Shown here: piece after piece, positions 7,858 to 22,580 of the stretch
Layout of the letters: every line of letters starts with the position of its first letter
Position numbering within the stretch: position 1 is the first letter of the stretch
Origin: Pseudomonadota bacterium
Lineage (GTDB): Bacteria; Pseudomonadota; Gammaproteobacteria; Steroidobacterales; Steroidobacteraceae
NCBI GenBank assembly: GCA_023391815.1
Contig: JAEWAF010000018.1
Coordinates: 1 to 60,818 of the forward strand
Reading direction: 5' to 3'
DNA length: 60,818 bases
Made by a program: the position numbers and the translations under genes
Notes under the pieces: generated by a model
Databases searched by the model: none
What the model saw: only the letters and a program-made list of their open reading frames with translations
Told to the model about the DNA's origin: nothing

Positions 7858-9189
7858 CTAGAGCTGCGAGGACAGCGCCGCCGCGGCGTTCTCCATGATC
7901 TTCTCCGTCAGCGGCCGGTGCAGCCACGCCTGCAACGTGATCTGGCGAGTGTGTTGCAAGTCCCGCTCGAAGACTTCGGTCAGGGCGTGTGCGAAGGCGG
8001 CATCGTAAACATTCAGGTTCGCTTCGTCGTTGAGCCGGAACGATCGGCTATCGATGTTGGTCGAGCCCACCGAGACGAGCAGCCCGTCGACGATCACCGT
8101 CTTACAATGGAACATCGTCGGCTGGTACTCATGGATCTGCGCCCCCGCCGCCAGCAACTGGCCCCACGAGGCTCGCGATGCCTTGCGCACGATCTCGGTA
8201 TCGATGTCATCGCCCGGCACGATGATCCGCACGCGCACGCCCCGCTTGAGCGCATCGAACAACACATCGAGGGTGAGCTCATCGGGCACAAAGTACGAGG
8301 CGGAGATGTCGATGGTCTTCACCGCCGATGAGAACGCGAGGAGGTACATCAGCAGCATGCTGTCCGCGCCGCCGCTCGGCGAACTCGTGAAGACCTGCCC
8401 GGCCGCATCGCCGACCGGCTCGAGCGGCGGGAAGTAAGCCTCACCGCGTAACACATTGCCGGTCGCCTTGATCCAGTTGTCCATGAATGCCGCCTGCATC
8501 TGCGCGACCGCGGGACCTTCGATGCGATAGTGCGAGTCTCGCCAATGCTCGTCGTCCTGTGCATGGCCCTGCCACTGATCGGCGATGCCGACGCCGCCGG
8601 TGAAGCCGATCTTGCCATCCACCACCAGGAGCTTGCGGTGGGTGCGATTGTTCATGCGAACCAGGTGATACCAGTGCAGCGGGTGATAACGCTCGATGCG
8701 CACGCCGGCCTCGGCCATTTCGTGGACCAGCGTTTCATCCATCTTCTGGCTGCCGACCCAATCGATGAGCACGTGCACCGGCACCTTGGCGTGCGCACGC
8801 TCGATCAAGGCATCGGCGAACTCGCGGCCGATCTCGCCCGACCAGTAGATGTAGGTCTCGAAGTTGATGCTATGGCGCGCGCCCCGGATGGCTGCGAGCA
8901 TCGCCGGAAAGATCTCATCGCCATTCTCGAAGTTCGCGACACGGTTGCCCTGAAGGATCGGTGGCCCGAGCAGCGTGCTCAGCTCATGCCGGAAGCGTGC
9001 ATCGCCGGTGGTGTAGCGATGCTCCACCTGCCGCTGGATGCGGCGTTCGGGCTGTAGAAAATTCAGTGCGATGATGGTGAGTGCAATGGCGAGCAGCGCG
9101 CCGAACACCCCCGCGGCAACGATTTGCCTTCGGCTCCAGGTCATGAGAGACAAACGCCCTCGCCCCGGCGCCCGGTTCCCCGAGCTCAC
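7858..9189 (-). CDS. Cardiolipin synthase-like phospholipase D protein (copy 1)
   Basis: 443 residues from GTG 9189; ATG 9144 (MTWSRRQ) is an equally good start that leaves the N-terminal membrane anchor (AAGVFGALLAIALTIIALNFL) intact. Two HKD phospholipase D motifs are visible: NRTHRKLLVVDGKIGFTGG (about 195-215) and FHCKTVIVDGLLVSVGSTN (about 375-395). Length and the two-motif layout match bacterial cardiolipin synthases of the ClsB type, which join phosphatidyl groups at the inner membrane. It follows a winged-helix/DUF5985 gene set on the same strand, with its start only 6 bases past the last DUF5985 stop. A paralogue lies at 31399-32658. Confidence 0.85.
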   Translation of the reverse strand: MSSGNRAPGRGRLSLMTWSRRQIVAAGVFGALLAIALTIIALNFLQPERRIQRQVEHRYTTGDARFRHELSTLLGPPILQGNRVANFENGDEIFPAMLAAIRGARHSINFETYIYWSGEIGREFADALIERAHAKVPVHVLIDWVGSQKMDETLVHEMAEAGVRIERYHPLHWYHLVRMNNRTHRKLLVVDGKIGFTGGVGIADQWQGHAQDDEHWRDSHYRIEGPAVAQMQAAFMDNWIKATGNVLRGEAYFPPLEPVGDAAGQVFTSSPSGGADSMLLMYLLAFSSAVKTIDISASYFVPDELTLDVLFDALKRGVRVRIIVPGDDIDTEIVRKASRASWGQLLAAGAQIHEYQPTMFHCKTVIVDGLLVSVGSTNIDSRSFRLNDEANLNVYDAAFAHALTEVFERDLQHTRQITLQAWLHRPLTEKIMENAAAALSSQL

Positions 9190-9195
9190 ATCGCA

Positions 9196-9462
9196 TCACT
9201 TGCCGGAGCTGTCCCGGTTCTTGCCCACGATGGCCCCGACGATCAGCAGGAACGCGACCAGCCGCACCAGATAGATGATGGGGCTGCCCTCGCTCGGCTT
9301 GTCCACCAGCAGAAACGCCATTCGGTTGATGCCCTCGATGGCGAAGGCCGCGGCGAAGGCCAGAAACAGATTGTCTCGGGTCTGTCGATAAAAGCGCCAG
9401 AAGAAGCCGGCGGCGGTCAGCGACGCGGTCACGATCACGCCCAGTAAAAAGCCCTCGATCAT
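9196..9462 (-). CDS. DUF5985 family small membrane protein (second of a pair)
   Basis: 88 residues starting MIEGFLLGVIVTASLTAAGF. The start at 9462 is chosen because it lies 2 bases after the stop of its upstream twin and leaves a protein made of three hydrophobic helices (residues about 3-20, 32-50 and 62-80) with the connecting motif FWRFYRQTRDNLFLAFAAAF. This three-helix pattern with RxxxDxLFLxFxxAF is what DUF5985 proteins show. No function is established for the family. It lies in a minus-strand operon with a winged-helix protein and the other DUF5985 gene. Confidence 0.75.
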   Translation of the reverse strand: MIEGFLLGVIVTASLTAAGFFWRFYRQTRDNLFLAFAAAFAIEGINRMAFLLVDKPSEGSPIIYLVRLVAFLLIVGAIVGKNRDSSGK

Positions 9463-9464
9463 GC

Positions 9465-9725
9465 TCAATCGCTCTCGAATACCAGGCCGTACACCAGCAA
9501 CAGCATGGCCCCCGCGGCCGTGCCGAGGCGCCACATATACAAACTCCTCTCGGGCCCGAGGATACCGAGGTCCACGAACAGCAGGACGTTCGACAGCGTC
9601 AGGCCGATGAAACAAAGCCCGCTCCACAACAGCAGGCGACCGCGCGAGCGCGCGAAGCCACGCAGCAGCAGAATCGCGCACGTGGCGGTCACGATGGCAC
9701 CCAGCAGGTAAACGAGGCTTGCCAT
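9465..9725 (-). CDS. DUF5985 family small membrane protein (first of a pair)
   Basis: 86 residues, three hydrophobic helices: LVYLLGAIVTATCAILLL, LLWSGLCFIGLTLSNVLLFV and MWRLGTAAGAMLLLVYGLVF. The loop FARSRGRLLLWSGLCF parallels the RQTRDNLFLAFAAAF loop of the downstream protein, so the two are diverged paralogues that probably form a heteromeric membrane unit. It starts 4 bases after the end of the winged-helix gene and ends 2 bases before the next start, a spacing that indicates a single transcript. Function unknown. Confidence 0.75.
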   Translation of the reverse strand: MASLVYLLGAIVTATCAILLLRGFARSRGRLLLWSGLCFIGLTLSNVLLFVDLGILGPERSLYMWRLGTAAGAMLLLVYGLVFESD

Positions 9726-9729
9726 ATCG

Positions 9730-10119
9730 TCAGTCCTTGTCCTTGAGCCGGAAAGCTCGCGCGAAATCGCGCACCGAGCCGGAGGCGTTGGAATGGATGA
9801 AACGCGTGACCTGGACCAGTTGCGTGCGATAGGAGCGCGCCACCGTCTCGAGCAGCGCGCTCTGCTCCGGCGAGCGCGGGATGTATTCGTACTTCGCCGG
9901 GGTCTGCTCGCTGCGAGAGATCAGTGAGCGCCGCGTGAGGTCTTCGAGGATGCCATGGGCCTGCTTCTCGTTGACATAGATACGCGCGGCCAGCTCGGCG
10001 ACGGTCCAGCCGGTCCCCGGCGACTGATAGAGCAACAGTAGCGCCTCCAGATGAGGCACCGTGTCGATGCTGTCGAGAAGAAATCTCTCGACCGCCGGAT
10101 CAATCGCTCCTGCCGTCAT
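9730..10119 (-). CDS. Winged-helix DNA-binding-like protein
   Basis: 129 residues. The N-terminal two thirds read as a winged helix: HLEALLLLYQSPGTGWTVAELAARIYVNEKQAHGILEDLTRRSLIS is helix-turn-helix-like, followed by a wing (KYEYIPRS). The C-terminal part is a helical tail (LLETVARSYRTQLVQVTRFIHS). It is the first gene of the DUF5985 operon and may be its regulator; the same arrangement of a small winged-helix protein with two DUF5985 proteins suggests a functional unit. No ligand pocket is evident and no close named family is recognised. Confidence 0.65.
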   Translation of the reverse strand: MTAGAIDPAVERFLLDSIDTVPHLEALLLLYQSPGTGWTVAELAARIYVNEKQAHGILEDLTRRSLISRSEQTPAKYEYIPRSPEQSALLETVARSYRTQLVQVTRFIHSNASGSVRDFARAFRLKDKD

Positions 10120-10130
10120 CTCCCGTCCGT

Positions 10131-10160
10131 TCGACCTTTGCTGCTCTGACTCGTTATAAT
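10131..10160 (+). promoter_or_regulatory. Candidate sigma70-type promoter ahead of the poly-HAMP kinase
   Basis: A perfect TATAAT hexamer (10155-10160) is preceded at an 18-base spacing by TCGACC, four of six matches to TTGACA. Transcription would start near 10167. The next feature in that direction is a hairpin at 10200-10225, and the kinase starts at 10389, so the promoter drives either a long leader or a short RNA. Confidence 0.4.
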
Positions 10161-10166
10161 TGCGCC

Positions 10167-10230
10167 CCGCTGAACCGTGTCTAACGACTCCCTACGCACG
10201 AAAGTTCCAGCTGTCAGGAACTTTCTTTCA
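10167..10230 (+). ncRNA. Possible short RNA or attenuated leader
   Basis: About 60 bases lie between a perfect TATAAT and a hairpin with 9-bp arms (GAAAGTTCC and GGAACTTTC at 10200-10208 and 10217-10225, 8-base loop) followed by TTTC, a weak terminator-like end. No start codon with ribosome site and sizeable frame is visible inside. It could be a small RNA, a kinase-operon leader, or an operator palindrome; only expression data can separate these. Confidence 0.3.
10200..10228. terminator. Terminator-like hairpin in the kinase leader
   Basis: Nine-base-pair stem with an 8-base loop, followed on the plus strand by a short T/C run. Read on the minus strand it ends in CGTGCG with no T-run, so if it terminates at all it acts on plus-strand transcription ahead of the kinase. 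Confidence 0.4.
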
Positions 10231-10388
10231 GAGGTAGGCGTAACCGACGTGTAAGGGTTGCACGTGTCGCATCGAATGGATAGCTTCCCTCCCGCCTCCC
10301 CCGCAACAAAAACAGATACTTGGTCCGCGTGCGCAAGGTTCGCGATCGATCGCCTGACGAGCAGGTCCGCCAGTAATTCGGAGTCTTA

Positions 10389-17261
<6,873 letters not shown>

Positions 17262-17274
17262 GCGATAGACCCAA

Positions 17275-18954
17275 TTGAGCCAAACCGTGAACGCCCCGCC
17301 CATTCAAGAGCGAGTCAATATTCTGCTGGTCGATGACCAGCCGAGCCGGTTGCTCTCGTACGAATCGGTTCTGGCCGACCTCGGGCAGAACCTAGTCAGC
17401 GCCCGCTCCGGCGAGGAAGCCCTGCAGCGCCTGCTCGAGGACGACTTCGCGGTCATCCTGCTGGATGTGAGCATGCCGGGCATGGACGGCTTCGAGACCG
17501 CGGCCATGATCCACGATCACCCGCGCTTCGAGAGCATTCCCATCATTTTCGTCACCGGCGTGCACGACTCGGAGTTCGATGCCCTGAAGGGCTATCGGCT
17601 GGGCGCGGTCGACTATGTCTCGATCCCGATCGTGCCGGAGATCCTGCGCAGTAAAGTGTCGGTACTGGTCGAGCTGTACATGCAGCGGCGGGAGCTGCAG
17701 CGGCTGAACCGCAGCCTCGCCGAAGCCAATGTGACGTTGCAGGCCGAGAAGGCGCGGGAGCTTGAGCGCGCCAATCAAAACCTGGAACAGGCCAACGCCG
17801 CCCTGCGCGATGCCGACCGTCACAAGGACGAGTTCATCGCCATCCTGGCGCACGAGCTGCGCAATCCCCTCGCCCCGATCCGCGCCGCCGTCGACATGAT
17901 GTCGCTGATGCCGCTGGAACAGCCCCAGTTGCGTTGGGCCCGAGAGGTCATCGATCGTCAGACCATGCATCTGAGCCGTCTGGTCGACGACCTGCTCGAT
18001 GTCTCGCGCATCTCTCGCGGCACGATCAAGCTCAACAAGGAACCGCTCACCTTGCGCACCATCCTCGATCGATCGGTCGAGGCGGCGCAGCCCATCATCT
18101 CGGCGCATCACCACGAGCTGCAGATCGAATGCCCGGCCGAAACGGCCACCGTGCAGGGCGATCCGACCCGTCTGGTTCAGATCCTGAGCAACCTGCTGAA
18201 CAACGCTGCCAAATATATGCAGGCGAGCGGCACCATCCTGCTTCGAGCCAGCGTCGATGGCGACCATGCCGTCTTCGCGGTCAAGGACTCGGGCATCGGC
18301 CTGACCTCCGAGGCGCTGCCGAAGCTGTTCAATCTGTTCTCTCGCGTGCACGAGGATGAAGGTCAGTTGCCCAGCGGCTTGGGTATCGGCCTCGCCCTGG
18401 TTCGTCAGCTCGTCGAGCTGCACGGAGGCACGGTGAGCGCCACGAGTCCGGGCCCGAATCGTGGCAGCGAATTCACCGTCCGCCTGCCGTTGTCCGCGAA
18501 CGTCGTGCCGGTGGAGGAGCATCTCGACATTGTGCGTCCGATGCCGGCTCAAACGCGGGCACTGCGCGTGCTGGTCGCCGACGACAACGCCGATGCGTTG
18601 GAAAGCCTCGCGCTGCTGCTCGAGGTCTGCGGCCACGAAGTTCGCAAAGCCTCGGACGGCCAGGAGACGCTGCAGGCGGTCACGGCCTGGCGACCGGACG
18701 TGGCGCTGCTCGACATCGGCATGCCGATCCTGGACGGTTATGAAGTCGCCCGGCGAATCCGCGGCGAGCCCTGGGGGCCGCAATTGTTCCTGGTAGCCGT
18801 AAGCGGCTGGGGTCAGAGCGAGGACCGGCAACGCGCCACCGATGCCGGCTTCGACCTGCATTTCAGAAAGCCGATCGGACTGCCCACCCTGGAGGGCATT
18901 TTGGAAAAAGCGCAGCGACTGAGCGCCGAAACCATCGTAAAGTCCGACACCTGA
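17275..18954 (+). CDS. Hybrid response regulator-histidine kinase (REC-HisKA-HATPase-REC)
   Basis: 559 residues from a TTG at 17275; GTG 17287 is an alternative and neither has a strong ribosome site. An N-terminal receiver (about 14-130) keeps Asp64 in ILLDVSMPGMDGFE. A coiled coil (about 145-180) leads to the HisKA box with His193 in LAHELRNPLAPI. The ATPase shows LLNNAAKY, DSGIGL and GLGIGLALVRQL, and a C-terminal receiver (about 425-545) keeps Asp480 in LLDIGMPILDGYE. It lacks sensor and membrane segments, so its N-terminal receiver probably takes phosphate from the poly-HAMP kinase 13 bases upstream. The gene is second in a three-gene phosphorelay operon. Confidence 0.9.
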   Translation: MSQTVNAPPIQERVNILLVDDQPSRLLSYESVLADLGQNLVSARSGEEALQRLLEDDFAVILLDVSMPGMDGFETAAMIHDHPRFESIPIIFVTGVHDSEFDALKGYRLGAVDYVSIPIVPEILRSKVSVLVELYMQRRELQRLNRSLAEANVTLQAEKARELERANQNLEQANAALRDADRHKDEFIAILAHELRNPLAPIRAAVDMMSLMPLEQPQLRWAREVIDRQTMHLSRLVDDLLDVSRISRGTIKLNKEPLTLRTILDRSVEAAQPIISAHHHELQIECPAETATVQGDPTRLVQILSNLLNNAAKYMQASGTILLRASVDGDHAVFAVKDSGIGLTSEALPKLFNLFSRVHEDEGQLPSGLGIGLALVRQLVELHGGTVSATSPGPNRGSEFTVRLPLSANVVPVEEHLDIVRPMPAQTRALRVLVADDNADALESLALLLEVCGHEVRKASDGQETLQAVTAWRPDVALLDIGMPILDGYEVARRIRGEPWGPQLFLVAVSGWGQSEDRQRATDAGFDLHFRKPIGLPTLEGILEKAQRLSAETIVKSDT

Positions 18955-18988
18955 TCGATCCCCCGCTACTGTCGGCACAAAACTTACA

Positions 18989-19642
18989 GTGAACGATATT
19001 CTTCTGCTGGAGGACGCCCTGCGGGCGCACCTCAACCGTCGCTGTCGGCGTGCCTACGCGCATGACCTGCGGAATGGGTTGCAAGGCATCTTCGGCGGTG
19101 TCGACGCGCTGGCCCGCGCCGCCCGCACGACTCTAAGCGGCAAGCCCCTCAACGTGCCGCTCGAGCAGCTGACCACCTTCGTGCAACAGGCGATCGCCAA
19201 TCACGAGCGCGGGTTGGAGCGTGTGCTGGAGAGCATCGCCCCCGAGCAGCAGGCGCCCTCGCCTGTCTCCTGTCGGGAACTGCTGATCGAGCTCGCCCGC
19301 TTCCTCGCGAACGACGCGGCTCGGAACAGCGTCCGCATTCGCCAGGACTTCAACGACGATTTGAAGACCACGACCGTGATATCGCGGCTACGCTTGATCG
19401 CGCTCGGCCTGCTGACCGATAGCATCGATGGTCTCGCAGGCGGCGGCGAGATCCGGATGGCGGGCCAGACGAGCGAGGGTCGCGTCCACATCGAAATCAT
19501 CGATACACGCACTCGACCGCGCACCGCCTCGTTCGTCACCGACACGATCGAGCGGCTGGTGGCCGAGCTCTCCGGTCGCATCGAAAGCAAACAAAACGAG
19601 AGCGGCGGCTGCACGGTGCGGGTCGAGCTGCCCGCGATCTGA
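18989..19642 (+). CDS. ChpT/Spo0B-like histidine phosphotransferase candidate
   Basis: 217 residues from GTG 18989, 34 bases after the hybrid kinase. A histidine-kinase-like dimerisation box is visible near the N-terminus (His25 in AHDLRNGLQGIFGG), and the C-terminal half has the secondary-structure rhythm of a kinase ATPase domain (LRLIALGLLTDSIDGL, VHIEIIDTRT, GGCTVRVELPA). The asparagine of the N-box and the G1/G2 glycine motifs are missing, so ATP binding is unlikely. That combination of a phosphorylatable His in a DHp helix plus a degenerate ATPase is the architecture of ChpT and Spo0B phosphotransferases. I infer it shuttles phosphate between the two upstream hybrid kinases and an unlinked regulator. 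Confidence 0.6.
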   Translation: MNDILLLEDALRAHLNRRCRRAYAHDLRNGLQGIFGGVDALARAARTTLSGKPLNVPLEQLTTFVQQAIANHERGLERVLESIAPEQQAPSPVSCRELLIELARFLANDAARNSVRIRQDFNDDLKTTTVISRLRLIALGLLTDSIDGLAGGGEIRMAGQTSEGRVHIEIIDTRTRPRTASFVTDTIERLVAELSGRIESKQNESGGCTVRVELPAI

Positions 19643-19722
19643 GTCGGCGGGCCCGGCGCCTGTCATGATTTCCTCTCGAATTGCGTAACAGCAGGTAGGC
19701 AAACGCAACTCGAGGATTTTCG

Positions 19723-20196
19723 ATGAGCTTCCATCGCGCCCTTCCGGTCCTGGCACTGGCAGTACTCAGCGGCGCCTGTTCCGAAGGACCGGATCTCGAT
19801 GCGGCCCGCACCGAGCTTCAGCAGCTTTCCGGCACAGCCGACTCGCCGATCTGCAAGCTCCTCACCAGGCAGCAAATCGCCGCGGCCCTCGGCAAACCGG
19901 TGGATGAAGGCCACACGGCCGGCCCCCTTGGCAGCGGCTGCAGCTGGCCGGTCAAAGGCACAGAACGCAGTGTGATGGTGCAGGTCGTGCCACGAGATTA
20001 CTGGGAGGACGGCACACGCCAGCCCGGCGGCGAGGCGCTCGAGGGGATCGGTGAGAAAGCGTTCGTCGGGCCGTGGCTCGATGACTATCGGGCCGGCGCG
20101 CTGACCGCGAAGGGCGCGGTCTACGTGATGAGCCCGTCGAAAGCTGCGTCGGTCACGCTGTTGCGAGACGTGGCTCCCCGCATTCCCCAGCAATGA
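19723..20196 (+). CDS. DUF3558-like lipoprotein
   Basis: 157 residues with a lipoprotein signal (LALAVLSGAC, acylated Cys at about 19). The mature part contains ICKLLTRQQIAAALGKPVDEG followed by GSGCSWPVKG and a basic-aromatic strand VMVQVVPRDYWED, then GIGEKAFVGPW. The same order occurs in the exported protein at 42236-42778 (CELLTPAEISAAIGLPVDKG, CFWTIEPG, FGDEALWWGDG), so the two are paralogues in this window. The pattern C-xLL-T-xxI-xAALGxPV resembles DUF3558-type lipoproteins. Function unknown. Downstream lies another exported protein (gap 18 bases). Confidence 0.65.
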   Translation: MSFHRALPVLALAVLSGACSEGPDLDAARTELQQLSGTADSPICKLLTRQQIAAALGKPVDEGHTAGPLGSGCSWPVKGTERSVMVQVVPRDYWEDGTRQPGGEALEGIGEKAFVGPWLDDYRAGALTAKGAVYVMSPSKAASVTLLRDVAPRIPQQ

Positions 20197-20214
20197 GCAG
20201 ATGGGAGCTCGCAC

Positions 20215-21099
20215 ATGACGATCCGGCTCTGCTTCGGTGTCCTGGTCACCCTCGTGGCTCTGAACGTTCAGGCCGGTGGCGATCCCATTCCGGTGTGCGT
20301 GGGCTCGGGCGGCACGTTGCGTCTGATCGACATGAACCTCAGCTGCCGGGCCGGCGAACAAAAGAAATTGTTCGCCGAGTGGGAGCCCGAGGCCGCCGAG
20401 CCGCCCGATGAAGAAGATGAGCGCATCCCGAAGCTGCAAAAACAATTGCAGGAGATGACCCGGCGCGTCGCCGCGCTGGAAAAAGAAAACGAACAAGAAA
20501 AAGGGAGACCGAAAGAGCCGCAAACTCGGACCAACACTCAGCTTGCCGCGCGCATTACAGCGCCGTTCGAAGTGGTCGGCCGCTCCGGCAAGGTCATCTT
20601 GCGAGTGGCCGAGAAGGTCTCATCCACTTCCGGCCAAGGCGCCCAGGTGACTATCGGCGCGGGAGATGGGGGCAACTATGCCGTCCGCGTTCACAAAGAT
20701 GGCGGCTCGTTTGTCGCGGGTGTCGGCCAGGCGCGCGGCGGCAGCGGCCTCGTCACGGTCATGGATGATAACGGCAAGATCGTCGCGAGCATGAGCGCGC
20801 GCGATCACAGTGTGTCTGTCTATAAAGACGACAAGGCTGCCGCAAGCTTGGTATTGGATGAGCGCGGTGGCACCGTCGCCGTCTATCAAGACGCTCAGGC
20901 GGTCGCCTATCTCACCCGCAGCTCTCATGGGAACGGCGGCAATCTCACCTTGTCGGACGGCACAGGTTTCGGCGTGTTCTCGGCGGGTGCCGCCTCCGAC
21001 GGCGGCGGCGAGGCGTGTCTCAACCGAGTCACCGGCGGTGGCAAGCAACGCAATGTCTGCCTGGGCATCGAACTGCCCAGCATGGGGCTCGGCAAATGA
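20215..21099 (+). CDS. Exported coiled-coil protein with beta-repeat C-terminus
   Basis: 294 residues with a signal peptide ending at about NVQAGG. An acidic stretch (EWEPEAAEPPDEEDE) precedes a heptad coiled coil (about 75-100, LQKQLQEMTRRVAALEKEN). The C-terminal half consists of short glycine-rich beta repeats with related lines: YAVRVHKDGGSFVAGVG, HSVSVYKDDKAAASLVLD and GTVAVYQDAQAVAYL. A trimeric coiled coil followed by stacked beta repeats is reminiscent of fibre or stalk proteins, which is inference from shape only. Ribosome site GGGAG precedes ATG 20215. It ends 5 bases before a converging gene. No named family is recognised. Confidence 0.6.
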   Translation: MTIRLCFGVLVTLVALNVQAGGDPIPVCVGSGGTLRLIDMNLSCRAGEQKKLFAEWEPEAAEPPDEEDERIPKLQKQLQEMTRRVAALEKENEQEKGRPKEPQTRTNTQLAARITAPFEVVGRSGKVILRVAEKVSSTSGQGAQVTIGAGDGGNYAVRVHKDGGSFVAGVGQARGGSGLVTVMDDNGKIVASMSARDHSVSVYKDDKAAASLVLDERGGTVAVYQDAQAVAYLTRSSHGNGGNLTLSDGTGFGVFSAGAASDGGGEACLNRVTGGGKQRNVCLGIELPSMGLGK

Positions 21100-21104
21100 G
21101 GCGA

Positions 21105-22580
21105 TCAACCCTGCTCGGCCCCCAACGGCAACGACAGGATCCATAGGCCCACGATGGTATAGGCGACCATCAAAACCAGGGTCGGCAGCTGGCTGATGAC
21201 CGGCCGCCGGTTTGCAAACATTCGCATCGCGGTCACGTGCGCGAGATAGATGCTCGCGACGTGACCCGCCAGCAACACCGCTACCTGCGTGTGCCACACG
21301 ATCCCCATCTCCATGCTCGACGGCTCGGCTTGGGTGCCGCGAGCGAACGGCAACAGGCTCCACCCGAGCCCCAACGGATCCGACAACAACTGCGGCAACG
21401 CCTTCACCTGCACCCAAAGAAACGTGAAATAGTGCGTGAAGTGATACGCGATGGCGATCGGCAGCAGCGAATAACAGAACTTCAACACCAGCGTGCGCAG
21501 CGGCAGCGCGCTTCGGGTCACGATCTTCGCCAGATACAGCACCAGCAGATAGAGCGCGAGATACAGGAACGGAAACAGCACCAGCCCCGCTTTCCGATAC
21601 AGCAGGTACCAATCCATCAGCACGGTCTGCGCCCGACCCAGATCGTTCCCCCACAGCGGCTCGAAGAGCGACAGCGCGTTCCTCCAGAACAAACCGACCC
21701 ACAGCACGGTGTCCAGAATCGCATCGTAGGTGGTCGAGGAGAGCATGAAGAGGACGAATAGCACCAGCGCGATATGCGCCGGCCTTGCTCTCAGCACACT
21801 TTCAAAGGGAGAACGCAGGCGCACCCGCCAACGCGTCGGCGCACCGGGCAGTGGCCGATATTCGACCGGTGCGAGTTTGCCGATCAATTGGAAGTAGACG
21901 CTGAAAAAGTCGGCCCTGCGAAACCACCTCGCTGTCCCAAACGCGAAGCATCCCAGCAGCGTGATGGCGGTGTAGATTAAAAGGCCGATCGCGGTCGCGC
22001 GCGGTGAAGGTTTCACGAACAACTCGATCGCGACCAGCGCCACATAGAACACCACCGCCGGCCAATAGCCGACTCGTCCTGACCAGCTCACCCGGCGCAC
22101 CGTGAGATTGCACCCCATGCGCTGCAGGGCGTCGACCATCGTTCGCCACGGATTGATCAGTGCATACAGATCGCCGGCCACGAGGGTGAAGTAAGCAAAG
22201 CCCAATAGAAACATCACCCAGAAGAGCGTCATGCTGATGTTGCGAGACGGATCCTCCGTACCGAACCACCCGGCGACTACGCTGAGCAGTAAAGTTGCAA
22301 TCGCCCCCGCCCGGAAGAGGCTCAGCGTTAGCGGAGTGAGCACAAAGCCCCGCCGATTGCGTTCCAGACTTTCTACGGCAGGCACCCGCGCCGGTGGCGA
22401 GGTGACCAGAAATCCCAACAACGAAAACGTGATCAGCAGCGTTGCGACACACGCATAAACGTACATCCAGAACGGCACGGGCAGCACATACACCGTGCCG
22501 AACGAATGCGCGTTCGACAGCGTCGGCAAAAAGCATGCGAACAACATCCAGCGTCGAGGGAGGTGCAGGCTTGGCCTCAT
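21105..22580 (-). CDS. Unknown multi-pass membrane protein with predicted N-terminal histidine
   Basis: 491 residues with about 10-11 hydrophobic segments (for example YVYACVATLLITFSLLGFLV, TLFWVMFLLGFAYFTLVAGD, LFPFLYLALYLLVLYLAKIV). The N-terminus looks like a cleavable signal ending LSNA, so the mature protein would begin with His25-Ser-Phe-Gly. A free N-terminal His is the copper-binding arrangement known from CopC-like and LPMO proteins. Further histidines cluster around KFCYSLLPIAIAYHFTHYF. The start at 22580 overlaps the stop of an upstream cupredoxin-like gene by ATGA. I recognise no named family; a role in periplasmic copper handling or electron transfer is inference. Confidence 0.6.
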   Translation of the reverse strand: MRPSLHLPRRWMLFACFLPTLSNAHSFGTVYVLPVPFWMYVYACVATLLITFSLLGFLVTSPPARVPAVESLERNRRGFVLTPLTLSLFRAGAIATLLLSVVAGWFGTEDPSRNISMTLFWVMFLLGFAYFTLVAGDLYALINPWRTMVDALQRMGCNLTVRRVSWSGRVGYWPAVVFYVALVAIELFVKPSPRATAIGLLIYTAITLLGCFAFGTARWFRRADFFSVYFQLIGKLAPVEYRPLPGAPTRWRVRLRSPFESVLRARPAHIALVLFVLFMLSSTTYDAILDTVLWVGLFWRNALSLFEPLWGNDLGRAQTVLMDWYLLYRKAGLVLFPFLYLALYLLVLYLAKIVTRSALPLRTLVLKFCYSLLPIAIAYHFTHYFTFLWVQVKALPQLLSDPLGLGWSLLPFARGTQAEPSSMEMGIVWHTQVAVLLAGHVASIYLAHVTAMRMFANRRPVISQLPTLVLMVAYTIVGLWILSLPLGAEQG

